Assembly (NCBI GenBank): GCA_016192825.1
Contig: JACPTK010000013.1
Coordinates: forward strand, 1-48,411
Direction of reading: 5' to 3'
DNA: 48,411 nt
DNA from: Betaproteobacteria bacterium
GTDB lineage: Bacteria; Pseudomonadota; Gammaproteobacteria; Burkholderiales; SG8-41
Of the stretch, positions 1-7,909 are shown one piece after another. The position numbers and the translations under genes were made by a program. Each line of letters begins with the position of its first letter. The first letter of the stretch is position 1. The notes below the pieces were generated by a model, which searched no databases, was not told the origin of the DNA, and saw only the letters and a list, made by a program, of their open reading frames with translations.

Positions 1-66
1 CGAACAGCCCTTGTTGAACACCATCCCCTATCATCGAATCCACAAACCATTCCAGGGTGAATCATG

Positions 67-132
67 AGTGTTGGACGAACGCTGAGCCCCCGTCACGTCA
101 ACGTCAAAAAAGTGTTGGACGAACGCTGAGCC
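67..132. repeat. Pair of 22-bp direct repeats
   Basis: The 22-base sequence beginning AGTGTTGGACGAACG and ending CTGAGCC occurs at 67-88 and again, without mismatch, at 111-132. It precedes tsaE in a stretch with no convincing gene. Its function is unknown. Confidence 0.8.
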
Positions 133-140
133 ACGCCCCC

Positions 141-175
141 TCATCCCTCATCCCTCATCCCTCATCCCTCATCCT
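141..175. repeat. Heptamer array TCATCCC x5
   Basis: Five tandem copies of TCATCCC, the last ending in T, lie 26 bases upstream of the tsaE start. This is one of the 7-base-period arrays that recur at gene borders across the window. Confidence 0.9.
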
Positions 176-201
176 TATGTCATTTCCATGATAATGCGCC
201 G

Positions 202-663
202 ATGCCCTTGCTGACCCGATATCTTCCTGAAGAGGCCGACACCCTCGCCTTCGGCTCGGCGTTGGCCTTCTGCCTCAAGCCCGGGCTGGTGATTTACCTC
301 ATCGGCGAGCTGGGGGCGGGCAAAACCACCCTCGCCCGGGGCATCCTCCGGGGCCTCGGCCACACCGGCAAGGTGAAAAGCCCCTCCTTCGCCCTGGTTG
401 AACCTTATACGTTTTCTAGGTTATACTTGTATCACTTTGATTTTTATCGGTTCATGAAACCGAGAGAACTCGAAGAAGCCGGGTTCCGGGAGTACTTCAG
501 GCCCGACTCGGTGTGCCTCGTGGAGTGGCCCGAAAACGCGGCGGGGTTGCTGCCCGCGGCGGACATAAGAATCACGATGACAGTACAAGGCTCGGGGAGA
601 CAGCTGGAGATAGACGCCGACACGGAGGTTGGCAGGCGTTGTTTAAAGCAACTGATTCGGTAG
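202..663 (+). CDS. tsaE: tRNA threonylcarbamoyladenosine biosynthesis ATPase TsaE
   Basis: TsaE is the small P-loop ATPase that works with TsaB and TsaD to make the t6A modification at position 37 of ANN-decoding tRNAs in the cytoplasm. The 153-residue length equals that of the E. coli protein. The Walker A motif GELGAGKTT is at residues 35-43, SPSF follows at 60-63, and the family motifs HFDFYR (78-83) and VEWPE (107-111) are present. The ATG at 202 gives the expected N-terminus. The amidase gene downstream probably starts inside the end of this gene, so the two are likely co-transcribed and coupled, a common arrangement in Betaproteobacteria. Confidence 0.95.
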   Translation: MPLLTRYLPEEADTLAFGSALAFCLKPGLVIYLIGELGAGKTTLARGILRGLGHTGKVKSPSFALVEPYTFSRLYLYHFDFYRFMKPRELEEAGFREYFRPDSVCLVEWPENAAGLLPAADIRITMTVQGSGRQLEIDADTEVGRRCLKQLIR

Positions 664-1970
664 TCCCCCAGCGCGGCCGCGCTTACGCACGGCCCTCACT
701 TCTCTTCGCCGTTTTTTCCCTCGCCGTCTCGCTCCTCGCGGGCGGAATCGCGCCCGTGCTGGCGCAACTCACCCACATCACTTCGGCTCGCGTGTGGCCG
801 GCGCAGGATTACACCCGCGTCACGCTCGAGACCCAGACGCCGGTCCGATTCACGGTGCTGAGCGTGAAGGATCCCGAGCGCCTGGTGCTCGACCTCGAGG
901 GCGTGGAGATCACCGCCGCGCTCACGAGCCTCGCCGAGAAGATCGGCGCCGACGATCCCTACATCAAGGGCATGCGCACCGGGCGCTACAAGCCCGGCGT
1001 GACACGGGTGGTGTTCGACCTCAAGGGCGAGGTGCGGCCGCAGGCGTTCACGCTGGCGCCGGTCGGCGACTACGGCCACCGCCTCGTGCTCGACCTCTAC
1101 CCGGTCGTGCCGAACGATCCCCTGCTCGCCTTCCTCGACCGCATCCAGGCGGAGCGCGCAGCGCAGCCGGCGCCCCCGGCGGCGCCCGAACCTGAGCCGC
1201 GGGCGGCGCCCGAGCCCGCTGCGCGCCCCGCGCCCGGGCGGCCCGCGGTGGCGCGGCTCATCATCGTCGCGGTGGACGCCGGGCACGGCGGCGAGGACCC
1301 GGGCGCGACGGGCCGCGGCGGCACCTACGAGAAGAACATCACCCTCTCGATCGCGAAGAAGCTGAAGGCCCGCATCGACCAGGAGTCCAATATGCGCGCC
1401 TTCCTCACCCGCGACAGCGATTACTATATCCCGCTGCACACGCGGGTGGCGAAGGCGCGGCGCGTGCGCGCGGACCTCTTCGTCTCGATCCACGCCGACG
1501 CGTTCATCCGCCCTCACGCGCGCGGCTCGTCGGTGTTCGCGCTGTCGGAGTCGGGCGCCTCGTCGGCGGCGGCGGGCTGGCTGGCGAAGCGCGAGAACGA
1601 CGCCGATCTGATCGGCGGCGTCAACCTCGACGTGCGCGACCCTTACCTCAAGCAGACGCTGCTCGACCTGTCGCAGACCGCAACCGTCAACGACAGCCTC
1701 AAGCTCGCGCGCGAAGTGCTCGCCGAGCTGGGCGGCATCAACACCTTGCACAAGCCGCAGGTGGAGCAGGCGGGCTTCGCGGTGCTCAAGGCGCCCGACA
1801 TCCCCTCGATCCTGGTGGAGACCGCGTTCATCAGCAACCCGGAGGAGGAGCGCAAGCTGAGGAACAAGGCCTACCAGGAGAAAATGGCGGAGGCGGTGTT
1901 CCAGGGAATCAAGCGCTACTTCGCGCAAAATCCGCCGCTCGCTCGCGACCGCCTTGTCCAAAACCCCTAA
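639..1970 (+). CDS. amiC: N-acetylmuramoyl-L-alanine amidase, AMIN plus Amidase_3 (AmiC type)
   Basis: This periplasmic zinc amidase cleaves the amide bond between N-acetylmuramic acid and the stem peptide during septum splitting. I chose a TTG start at 639 because GGAGG lies at 624-628 with a 10-base spacer and a signal peptide follows (hydrophobic residues about 20-41, cleavage near VLA-Q). The start overlaps the end of tsaE by 25 bases. Residues about 45-150 form the AMIN targeting domain. An Ala/Pro/Glu-rich linker follows, then the Amidase_3 domain from about 207. Zinc and catalytic residues are visible in DAGHGGEDPG, TYEKN, SIHADAF and VETAFISN. A longer in-frame ATG at 513 exists but would place about 42 non-conserved residues before the signal peptide. 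The product is clear; the start is about 70% sure. Confidence 0.93.
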   Translation: MFKATDSVVPQRGRAYARPSLLFAVFSLAVSLLAGGIAPVLAQLTHITSARVWPAQDYTRVTLETQTPVRFTVLSVKDPERLVLDLEGVEITAALTSLAEKIGADDPYIKGMRTGRYKPGVTRVVFDLKGEVRPQAFTLAPVGDYGHRLVLDLYPVVPNDPLLAFLDRIQAERAAQPAPPAAPEPEPRAAPEPAARPAPGRPAVARLIIVAVDAGHGGEDPGATGRGGTYEKNITLSIAKKLKARIDQESNMRAFLTRDSDYYIPLHTRVAKARRVRADLFVSIHADAFIRPHARGSSVFALSESGASSAAAGWLAKRENDADLIGGVNLDVRDPYLKQTLLDLSQTATVNDSLKLAREVLAELGGINTLHKPQVEQAGFAVLKAPDIPSILVETAFISNPEEERKLRNKAYQEKMAEAVFQGIKRYFAQNPPLARDRLVQNP

Positions 1971-1973
1971 TAG

Positions 1974-2068
1974 ACAGGATTTACATGATTTACAGGATTA
2001 GATCCAAACAAGAACCCCCAAGGATTCAATTATGTTTTTTGAATCTTGTTAATCCTGTTAATCCTGTC
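1974..2068. repeat. Nine-base-period inverted array pair, locus 1
   Basis: Three 9-base units ACAGGATTT, ACATGATTT, ACAGGATTA (1974-2000) face the near-complementary units AATCTTGTT, AATCCTGTT, AATCCTGTC (2042-2068). The arms could pair across a loop of about 40 bases. The left arm starts four bases after the amidase stop codon. A second pair of the same family lies at 36153-36251. Confidence 0.85.
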
Positions 2069-2112
2069 AATTGGGGTCTTGCTTCTGCGTTTAGCCGTAA
2101 CTGGGCTTTTGC

Positions 2113-2634
2113 TTGAGTAACATCGGCCTGAGTCCATTCCGGATCGTCGTATCCTGTCTATTCCTTCTTCTCGCGGTTTCTCCCGCTGACGCGGAAATCC
2201 TTGGCCATATCGTGTCCGTCCACGACGGCGACACGCTCACCGTGCTGGTCGAGCGGCGCCAGGTCAAAGTGCGGCTGGCGGACATCGACGCGCCCGAGCT
2301 GGGCCAGCCGTTTGGCAGGAATTCGCGGCAGTCGCTGTCCGATCTCTGCTTCGGGAAGCCGGCCGCGCTCGAGGTTCGCGGCAAGGACCGTTACAAGCGG
2401 ACGATCGCGCAAGTCACCTGTGCCGGCACCGACGCCAATGCCGAGCAGGTGCGCCGCGGCTACGCGTGGACGTTCACGCGCTACGCCCCCGCGGATTCGC
2501 CGCTCTTCGCCATACAGTACGAGGCTCGCGCCGCGCGCCGCGGCCTGTGGGCCGGCACATCTCCCGTGCCGCCGTGGGACTGGCGGCGGAACGGGCGAAA
2601 CCGGGTCGCCCAGGTGAAGCCCCGTGAGGAGTGA
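2113..2634 (+). CDS. Exported thermonuclease-like (SNase fold) nuclease
   Basis: The 173-residue protein has an N-terminal signal peptide (hydrophobic core around residues 10-22, cleavage near ADA-E) followed by a staphylococcal-nuclease OB-fold domain. Residues equivalent to the active site are present: DGDTLTV, the RLADIDAPE segment with Arg, Asp and Glu, and a later Arg in KDRYKRT. These support Ca2+-dependent phosphodiesterase activity in the periplasm or outside the cell. The TTG start at 2113 is the only in-frame start giving a complete signal peptide; its ribosome-binding site is weak. The gene is separated from the amidase by the nine-base arrays. A role in nucleic-acid scavenging is inferred. 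Confidence 0.85.
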   Translation: MSNIGLSPFRIVVSCLFLLLAVSPADAEILGHIVSVHDGDTLTVLVERRQVKVRLADIDAPELGQPFGRNSRQSLSDLCFGKPAALEVRGKDRYKRTIAQVTCAGTDANAEQVRRGYAWTFTRYAPADSPLFAIQYEARAARRGLWAGTSPVPPWDWRRNGRNRVAQVKPREE

Positions 2635-2650
2635 TAAAAAGTTTGCGGTG

Positions 2651-2700
2651 GGCAGTTTGCGGTAACTGCCACCTGACGTGACAGCTGCCAACTGCCAACT
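2651..2700. repeat. Inverted repeat and CTGCCAA heptamers between convergent genes
   Basis: GGCAGTT (2651-2657) and AACTGCC (2664-2670) form a 7-bp stem with a 6-base loop. Two CTGCCAA heptamers (2685-2698) follow and reach the last base before the pntB stop codon. The location between convergent genes would suit a bidirectional terminator, but no T-run is present. Confidence 0.65.
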
Positions 2701-4128
2701 TCAGCCCTTCAGCGCGACCAGCACTTCGTCCAGCATCTTCTTCGCATCGCCGAACAGCATGCGATTGTTCTCTTTGTAGAAGAGCGGATTGTCGACGCCC
2801 GCATAGCCGGAAGCCATGCTGCGCTTCATCACGATCGAGGTCTTGGCCTTCCAGACTTCCAGCACCGGCATGCCGGCGATCGGGCTCGCCGGGTCCTCCT
2901 GGGCGGACGGATTGACGATGTCGTTGGCGCCGATGACCATGGCGACATCGGTCTCCGGAAAGTCCACGTTGAGCTCGTCCATTTCGAACACGATGTCGTA
3001 GGGCACCCTGGCCTCGGCCAGCAGCACGTTCATGTGGCCGGGCATGCGGCCGGCAACCGGGTGGATGCCGAAGCGCACGTTGATGCCCATCTCGCGCAGG
3101 TGCTTGGTGATCTCGTACACCGCGTGCTGTGCCTGCGCCACGGCCATCCCGTAGCCCGGTACGATGATCACGTTCCTCGCCTCGCGCAACAGTTCCGCCG
3201 TCTCCGCGGCCTGGATAGCCACCACCTCGCCGGCCGGCTCATTTCCCTTTCCTCCCCCGCCGGCAGCCCCCGGGACACCGCCCTCGGTGCCGAAGCCGCC
3301 CGCGATCACGGAGAGGAAGCGGCGATTCATTGCCCGGCACATGATGTAGGAGAGGATGGCGCCGCTCGATCCCACCAGCGCGCCGGTGACGATCAGCAGA
3401 TCGTTATTGAGCATGAAGCCCGTGGCAGCGGCTGCCCAGCCGGAGTAGCTGTTCAGCATCGAAATCACCACCGGCATGTCGGCGCCGCCGATCGCCATCA
3501 CCATGTGTATGCCGAAGAGCAGCGCGATCACGGTCATCACGATCAGCGGAATCATGCCATCGGCCACCGTGTGCGTGTTGATGAAGTGCCAGCCGAACCC
3601 GATCACCACGAGCAGGCCAGCCAGATTGAGCCAATGGCGTCCCGGCAGCAGCACCGGCTTGCCGCTGATCTTGGCGGAGAGCTTGCCGAAAGCGATCACC
3701 GAGCCCGAGAAGGTCACGGCGCCGATCAGGATGCCGAGATAGATCTCCAGCTCGTGGATGGTCTTCTCGGCGCCCTTGAACGTCCCCGCCGCCGCCGGAT
3801 CGATGTAGTTCGCGAAGCCGACCAGCATGGCGGCGAGCCCCACCAGGCTGTGCATCAGCGCGACCAGTTCGGGCATCTGCGTCATCTTGACGACGCGCGC
3901 GGCATACAGCCCTATGCTGGCGCCGACCGCCATCGCCGCGATGATCCACACATAGCCGGCTGGCGTGATCTGCGGCCCGAAAACCGTCGCCAGCACCGCG
4001 ATGGTCATGCCGATCATGCCGTACAGGTTGCCGCGCCGTGAGGTCTCCGGATTCGACAAGCCGCCGAGGCTGAGGATGAAAAGGATCGTCGCCCCAATAT
4101 AGGAAACCGTTGCCAGGGTTGCAGACAT
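2701..4128 (-). CDS. pntB: NAD(P) transhydrogenase subunit beta
   Basis: PntB forms most of the proton channel and the NADP(H)-binding domain III of the inner-membrane transhydrogenase, which reduces NADP+ with NADH using the proton gradient. The 475-residue protein starts with about eight to nine hydrophobic helices (residues about 5-270). A Gly-rich linker (around [11 protein letters not shown]) follows, then a Rossmann domain containing [34 protein letters not shown] and the C-terminal [10 protein letters not shown] segment, all family hallmarks. It lies 12 bases downstream of pntA and is surely in the same operon. No defect is seen. Confidence 0.96.
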   Translation of the reverse strand: MSATLATVSYIGATILFILSLGGLSNPETSRRGNLYGMIGMTIAVLATVFGPQITPAGYVWIIAAMAVGASIGLYAARVVKMTQMPELVALMHSLVGLAAMLVGFANYIDPAAAGTFKGAEKTIHELEIYLGILIGAVTFSGSVIAFGKLSAKISGKPVLLPGRHWLNLAGLLVVIGFGWHFINTHTVADGMIPLIVMTVIALLFGIHMVMAIGGADMPVVISMLNSYSGWAAAATGFMLNNDLLIVTGALVGSSGAILSYIMCRAMNRRFLSVIAGGFGTEGGVPGAAGGGGKGNEPAGEVVAIQAAETAELLREARNVIIVPGYGMAVAQAQHAVYEITKHLREMGINVRFGIHPVAGRMPGHMNVLLAEARVPYDIVFEMDELNVDFPETDVAMVIGANDIVNPSAQEDPASPIAGMPVLEVWKAKTSIVMKRSMASGYAGVDNPLFYKENNRMLFGDAKKMLDEVLVALKG

Positions 4129-4140
4129 TGATCGTGCCCC

Positions 4141-5742
4141 TTATTTGCGGAACATCTGCAGCATGCGCTGGGTCACGGCGAAACCGCCGAACATGTTGAT
4201 CGAGGTGAGCCCGACTCCCGCCACCGCCAGCCCCAGTATCCAGGCCTCGGGCCGGTCGCCGGCGGCCGCCGCATTTTCCATCATGGGCGGCGCCACCTGC
4301 ACCAATGCCCCGATGGCAATGATGCTGCTGATCGCATTGGTGACGCTCATCAGCGGTGTGTGCAGGGCCGGCGTGACATTCCACACCACCATGTAGCCCA
4401 CGAAGCAGGCCAGCACGAACACCGTGAAGTGGTTGAGGAAGGCCGCCGGCGCGTTGGCGCCAATGAACCAGAACAGCACCGCGGCGACCGCGAACATGAT
4501 CGTCATCGACTTTGCCGAGGCCAGCGCGCCGGCTGCGCCGTGGCCGTGACCCTTCTTGGCCGCGGGCACGGCCGCTGCCGGCTTGGCCACTGCCGGCGGC
4601 GCGGCCGAAAGCCTGGGAGCCGGTGGCGGCCAGGTGATATTGCCCTCCTTCACCACCGTGGTGCCGCGGATCACCTCGTCTTCCATGTTGACGTGGATGA
4701 GCCCATCTTTGTGCTTGCACAACTCCTCGGTGAGCCGGAACAGGTTGGTCGCATACAACGTGCTCGACTGCCTGGCCAGGCGGCTCGGCAGGTCGCTGTA
4801 GCCGATGAGGGTCACGCCGTGCTTCACCGTCACCTGGTGCGGCACGGTCAGCTCGCAGTTGCCGCCCTGCTCCGCGGCCAGGTCGACGATGACGCTGCCC
4901 GGCTTCATCGACTTCACCATGTCGGCGGTGATCAGCTTCGGCGCCGGCCGGCCCGGGATGAGCGCGGTGGTGATGATGATGTCCACTTCCTTCGCCTGCT
5001 TCGCAAAAACCTCGGCCTGGGCCTTGAGGAAGCCCTCGCTCATGACCTTGGCGTAACCGCCGGCGCCGGCGCCTTCTTCCTGATAGTCCACCGTGACAAA
5101 CTCGCCGCCCATGGATTTGACCTGATCGCCCACTTCGGGACGCGTGTCATTGGCGCGCACGATGGCGCCCAGGCCCGCAGCCGTGCCGATGGCGGCAAGA
5201 CCGGCGACGCCGGCGCCGATCACGAATACCTTCGCCGGCGGCACCTTGCCCGCGGCCGTGATCTGGCCGGTGAAGAAGCGGCCGAAATGATGCGCCGCTT
5301 CGATGACGGCGCGGTAGCCGGCGATGTTGGCCATCGAGGACAGCGCGTCCAGCTTCTGCGCGCGGGAGATGCGCGGCACGCTGTCCATCGCCAGCACGGT
5401 GGCCTTCTTCGCCGCGAGCTGCTTCAGCAACTCGGGGTTTTGCGCCGGCCAGATGAAGCTGACCAGCGTGCCGCCTTCACGCATCAGGCCGACTTCTTCC
5501 GCGCTGGGCCCGCGCACCTTGAAGACGATGTCCGATGCGGTCCACAGTTCCGCCGCGGTGTCGAGGATCCCGGCGCCCGCGGCGCGATAGGCGTCGTCGC
5601 TGAAATTCGCCGGATCGCCGGCGCCCGATTGCACGACGACCTTGAAGCCCAGCTTGACGAGCTTCTCGACGACCTCCGGCACCGTGGCGACGCGTTTTTC
5701 ACCCGCCGCGGTCTCCTTTGGCACTCCTATGATCTGAGACAT
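4141..5742 (-). CDS. pntA: NAD(P) transhydrogenase subunit alpha, full-length (fused) form
   Basis: PntA carries the NAD(H)-binding domain I and the first membrane helices of the proton-translocating transhydrogenase. The 533-residue protein is the single-chain form, as in E. coli, rather than the split PntAA/PntAB form. The N-terminus [14 protein letters not shown], the NAD-binding [13 protein letters not shown] and [15 protein letters not shown] are typical. An Ala/Pro-rich linker with HGHG joins domain I to about four C-terminal membrane helices. AAGGGGG precedes the start codon. An FNR-type box upstream (5943-5956) suggests oxygen-dependent control of pntAB. Confidence 0.96.
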   Translation of the reverse strand: MSQIIGVPKETAAGEKRVATVPEVVEKLVKLGFKVVVQSGAGDPANFSDDAYRAAGAGILDTAAELWTASDIVFKVRGPSAEEVGLMREGGTLVSFIWPAQNPELLKQLAAKKATVLAMDSVPRISRAQKLDALSSMANIAGYRAVIEAAHHFGRFFTGQITAAGKVPPAKVFVIGAGVAGLAAIGTAAGLGAIVRANDTRPEVGDQVKSMGGEFVTVDYQEEGAGAGGYAKVMSEGFLKAQAEVFAKQAKEVDIIITTALIPGRPAPKLITADMVKSMKPGSVIVDLAAEQGGNCELTVPHQVTVKHGVTLIGYSDLPSRLARQSSTLYATNLFRLTEELCKHKDGLIHVNMEDEVIRGTTVVKEGNITWPPPAPRLSAAPPAVAKPAAAVPAAKKGHGHGAAGALASAKSMTIMFAVAAVLFWFIGANAPAAFLNHFTVFVLACFVGYMVVWNVTPALHTPLMSVTNAISSIIAIGALVQVAPPMMENAAAAGDRPEAWILGLAVAGVGLTSINMFGGFAVTQRMLQMFRK

Positions 5743-5942
5743 GAATTCCCCCTTGTTAGCCGTCCGGATGGTGACAGTCGATAATGCCAGGGCGACCGCA
5801 AACGTGTTTCTCCGGCGCGCGTTTCCGCCGGAACACCGAAATTCATTTCGAAATGATCTCCCTGGTTCGCGCCGTCCCGTGCGCGGGCGGCGGAGGCATC
5901 GAAAGCATGACCGAAGAATAAATTTTTTAACGCGGTACCGGG

Positions 5943-5956
5943 TTGATCTAGATCAA
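5943..5956 (-). promoter_or_regulatory. Perfect FNR/Anr-type box upstream of pntAB
   Basis: TTGATCTAGATCAA matches the FNR/Anr consensus TTGAT-N4-ATCAA at all ten defined positions. A possible -10 element (TTTATT on the minus strand, 5922-5917) would place the transcription start near 5910, so the box would be centred about 40 bases upstream of it, the usual activating position. This leaves a leader of about 165 bases before pntA. Binding by an FNR-family protein is inferred. Confidence 0.7.
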
Positions 5957-5959
5957 TAT

Positions 5960-6799
5960 TCAAAACCGGTACAGCGCCGCGGCATTGTCCACCAGAATTC
6001 GCCGCCGCAGCGCTTCGTCCTGCGTCCAGTCGGCGACGAGGTCGAGCAGCCTGCCCTCGTCCGGAAATTTCGCCTTGAACGACGGATGCGGCCAGTTCGT
6101 CGCCCACACCATGCGCTCGGGCGCGGCGCGGATCAGCGCTTTCGCGATCACCGCCTTGTCCTGATAGTGCGGCGGGCCGCTTTTCGAGCCGTAGTACGGG
6201 CCAGAGAGCTTCACCCAGCAACGGCCGGTCGCGAGAAACCTGAGCAGGACGCGCCAGCTCCGGTCGTCCGCCGGGGTGGTGGCGTCGAAGCGGCCCATGT
6301 GGTCGATCACGAGGTCGCACGGCAACTTTGAGAGCATCGCCTCGCGCTCGCCGATCTCGCGCGATTCGCACTGCAGCTGGACGTGCCAGCCGAACGCCGC
6401 GACCCGCGCCGCCATGCGCGGCATCGTGTCCCAGGTCAGCACGCCGCCCCGCATGTGGTAGCGGATGCCGCGTATCCCAAGCTGGGTCAGCCGCTCGATC
6501 TCGGCGTCCGACGCGGCGGGATCCACGATCGCCACGCCGCGCGCGTCCTCGCCCAGCCGCGCCATCGCCTGCAGCGTGCAGGTATTGTCGGCGCCGTAGG
6601 CCGAAGGCTGCACGATGACGGCGCGCGTCAACCCCAGGCGCTTCTGCAGCTCTCGATAATGCGCCAGCGTCGCCGGCTGGCTGGGATGGCTCGAGCTCGC
6701 CCGCATCTCGAAGCCCGGCTCGTAGATGTGCAGATGCGTGTCGCAGGCGCCGGGCGGGGTGGGCAGCCGCGGCGTGGACACCGGCGTGTCGTGGCTCAT
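5960..6799 (-). CDS. Amidohydrolase-2 family lactonase (LigI-like)
   Basis: The 279-residue TIM-barrel hydrolase belongs to the amidohydrolase group that includes 2-pyrone-4,6-dicarboxylate lactonase (LigI) and related sugar-lactone hydrolases. Visible motifs are DTHLHI with the HxH signature (residues about 20-25), RYHMRGG, VIDHMGR, VKLSGPYYGS and ATNWPHP, in the order found in LigI relatives. A cytoplasmic role opening a lactone or cyclic hemiester is likely; the substrate cannot be told. It lies downstream of an HpcH/HpaI aldolase on the same strand, separated by a 154-base gap with nine-base repeats. The pair suggests an aromatic or sugar-acid cleavage route. Confidence 0.82.
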   Translation of the reverse strand: MSHDTPVSTPRLPTPPGACDTHLHIYEPGFEMRASSSHPSQPATLAHYRELQKRLGLTRAVIVQPSAYGADNTCTLQAMARLGEDARGVAIVDPAASDAEIERLTQLGIRGIRYHMRGGVLTWDTMPRMAARVAAFGWHVQLQCESREIGEREAMLSKLPCDLVIDHMGRFDATTPADDRSWRVLLRFLATGRCWVKLSGPYYGSKSGPPHYQDKAVIAKALIRAAPERMVWATNWPHPSFKAKFPDEGRLLDLVADWTQDEALRRRILVDNAAALYRF

Positions 6800-6885
6800 G
6801 TTTTTTTGAGTCCCTCAAAAAAACATAAAGGGAACTTATCCTGCATTCTCATTGATCAGCGCGCATCGGCAGCTTGATTGTTCTT

Positions 6886-6949
6886 CTTGGCGGTCTTGGC
6901 GGCTCAATTACAGTTTTGCTTTTCTTGGCGGCCTTGGCGTCTTGGCGGC
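6886..6949. repeat. CTTGGCGGN repeats
   Basis: CTTGGCGGT and CTTGGCGGC (6886-6903) are followed about 20 bases later by CTTGGCGGC, CTTGGCGT and CTTGGCGGC (6924-6949). The period is 8-9 bases. They fill most of the gap between the aldolase and amidohydrolase genes and end five bases before the aldolase stop codon. Confidence 0.8.
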
Positions 6950-6953
6950 TAAT

Positions 6954-7739
6954 TCAGGTTTTGACGCCGCGGAGGAACTCCGCGCGCGCCTTCGCGCCGG
7001 CCATCAGGAACGAGAAGTCGGACCCGCTCAGGATGAAGCGCATGCCCAGTCCGATGAATTTCTCCATGAGCTTGGGCTCGTAGACGCCTCCCATCCCCGG
7101 GTATTTCCCGTGCTTGCGGCACGCGGCGACGACCTTCCGGTAGGCGTCCTCGACCCTTGCATCCGAAAAATTCCCCGGGATGCCCATCTCGGCGCACAGG
7201 TCGTTGGTGCCGATCAACAGCACGTCCACGCCCTCCACCTGCGCGATCGCGTCCGCGCCGGCGATGGCCTTCGGCGTCTCGAGCATGACGACCACCAGCG
7301 TCTCCTCGTTGACGATGCGCGTAGCTTCACCCACCGGCACGCTGCGGAAGTTGAGCTGCGGCTGCGCCCCGGCGACCGAGCGGTGCCCGAGCGGCGGGTA
7401 GCGGCAGGCGCGCACGATGCGGCTCGCCTCCTCCACCGTGTCCACGTGCGGCGCGACGATGCCTTGCGCGCCGTTGTCGAGCACGCGTGAGGCATGGTAG
7501 TGCTCGTGCCCCGGCACGCGCACGAGGGGCGTGATGCCGGCGCCAAGCGAAGCCATCGCGATCTGCGAAGCGAGGTCCACGTCGAGCGAGCTGTGCTCCA
7601 TGTCGATGAACAGCCAGTCGAAGCCGCTGGTCTTCGCGATGGTGGCGATGTCCACGGTGCGGGACTGCCGGACGCCCATGCCGAGCGCGAGCTCGCCGGC
7701 CGCGAGGCGGAGCTTGGTGTGATTCGGGACCCTATCCAT
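6954..7739 (-). CDS. HpcH/HpaI-family class II aldolase
   Basis: The 261-residue protein matches the HpcH/HpaI metal-dependent aldolases, which cleave 4-hydroxy-2-oxoacids to pyruvate and an aldehyde. Family motifs are FDWLFIDMEHSSLD (residues about 40-53), RVPGHEHYHASRVLDNGA, the metal-binding Glu in VVMLETPKA, and IGTNDLCAEMG. The ATG at 7739 is preceded by AGGAAG at good distance, so I prefer it to an upstream extension that would run through the repeats near mutL. The gene is divergent from mutL. With the LigI-like gene downstream it could form a short ring-cleavage or aldonic-acid pathway; the substrate is unknown. Confidence 0.87.
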   Translation of the reverse strand: MDRVPNHTKLRLAAGELALGMGVRQSRTVDIATIAKTSGFDWLFIDMEHSSLDVDLASQIAMASLGAGITPLVRVPGHEHYHASRVLDNGAQGIVAPHVDTVEEASRIVRACRYPPLGHRSVAGAQPQLNFRSVPVGEATRIVNEETLVVVMLETPKAIAGADAIAQVEGVDVLLIGTNDLCAEMGIPGNFSDARVEDAYRKVVAACRKHGKYPGMGGVYEPKLMEKFIGLGMRFILSGSDFSFLMAGAKARAEFLRGVKT

Positions 7740-7802
7740 TTGAAATTCTTCCTGTTGTCTCGGGAGGGAGGCCGCATTGTAGCAGCGGCGGGGCCGTGAC
7801 TC

Positions 7803-7885
7803 GCGGATCGCGGATGGCGGATCGACTCTTCCTCCCGATCGGGAGGGAATCGCAAGCCGGAACACCATCCGCAAACCGCCATCCG
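7803..7885. repeat. Inverted heptamer arrays GCGGATS / CCATCCG
   Basis: GCGGATC, GCGGATG, GCGGATC (7803-7823) face CCATCCG, CAAACCG, CCATCCG (7865-7885) across about 40 bases. The arrays fill the divergent gap between the aldolase and mutL. A related GCGGATS array occurs at 20063-20090. Confidence 0.85.
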
Positions 7886-7897
7886 CCAGCCACGCCT

Positions 7898-7903
7898 TAT
7901 AAT
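7898..7903 (+). promoter_or_regulatory. Candidate -10 box for a leaderless mutL transcript
   Basis: A perfect TATAAT ends six bases before the mutL ATG, so transcription would be expected to begin at or next to the start codon. No Shine-Dalgarno sequence fits in this gap apart from GGGG, and no clear -35 is seen. The same spacing occurs at two other genes in the window. Confidence 0.45.
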
Positions 7904-7909
7904 TCGGGG

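Noticed and set aside
513-638. Upstream ATG for the amidase at 513
   Set aside because: It would add about 42 non-conserved residues inside tsaE and lacks a ribosome-binding site; TTG at 639 has GGAGG and gives a signal peptide.
696-1961. Long open frame antisense to the amidase gene, and similar long frames antisense to pntAB, hppA, pfp and others
   Set aside because: High GC gives long antisense frames; products are Arg/His/Gly-rich with no family features and oppose well-supported genes.
7796-7909. N-terminal extension of mutL
   Set aside because: It translates the GCGGATS array and no MutL homologue has such an extension; the ATG at 7910 gives the canonical start.
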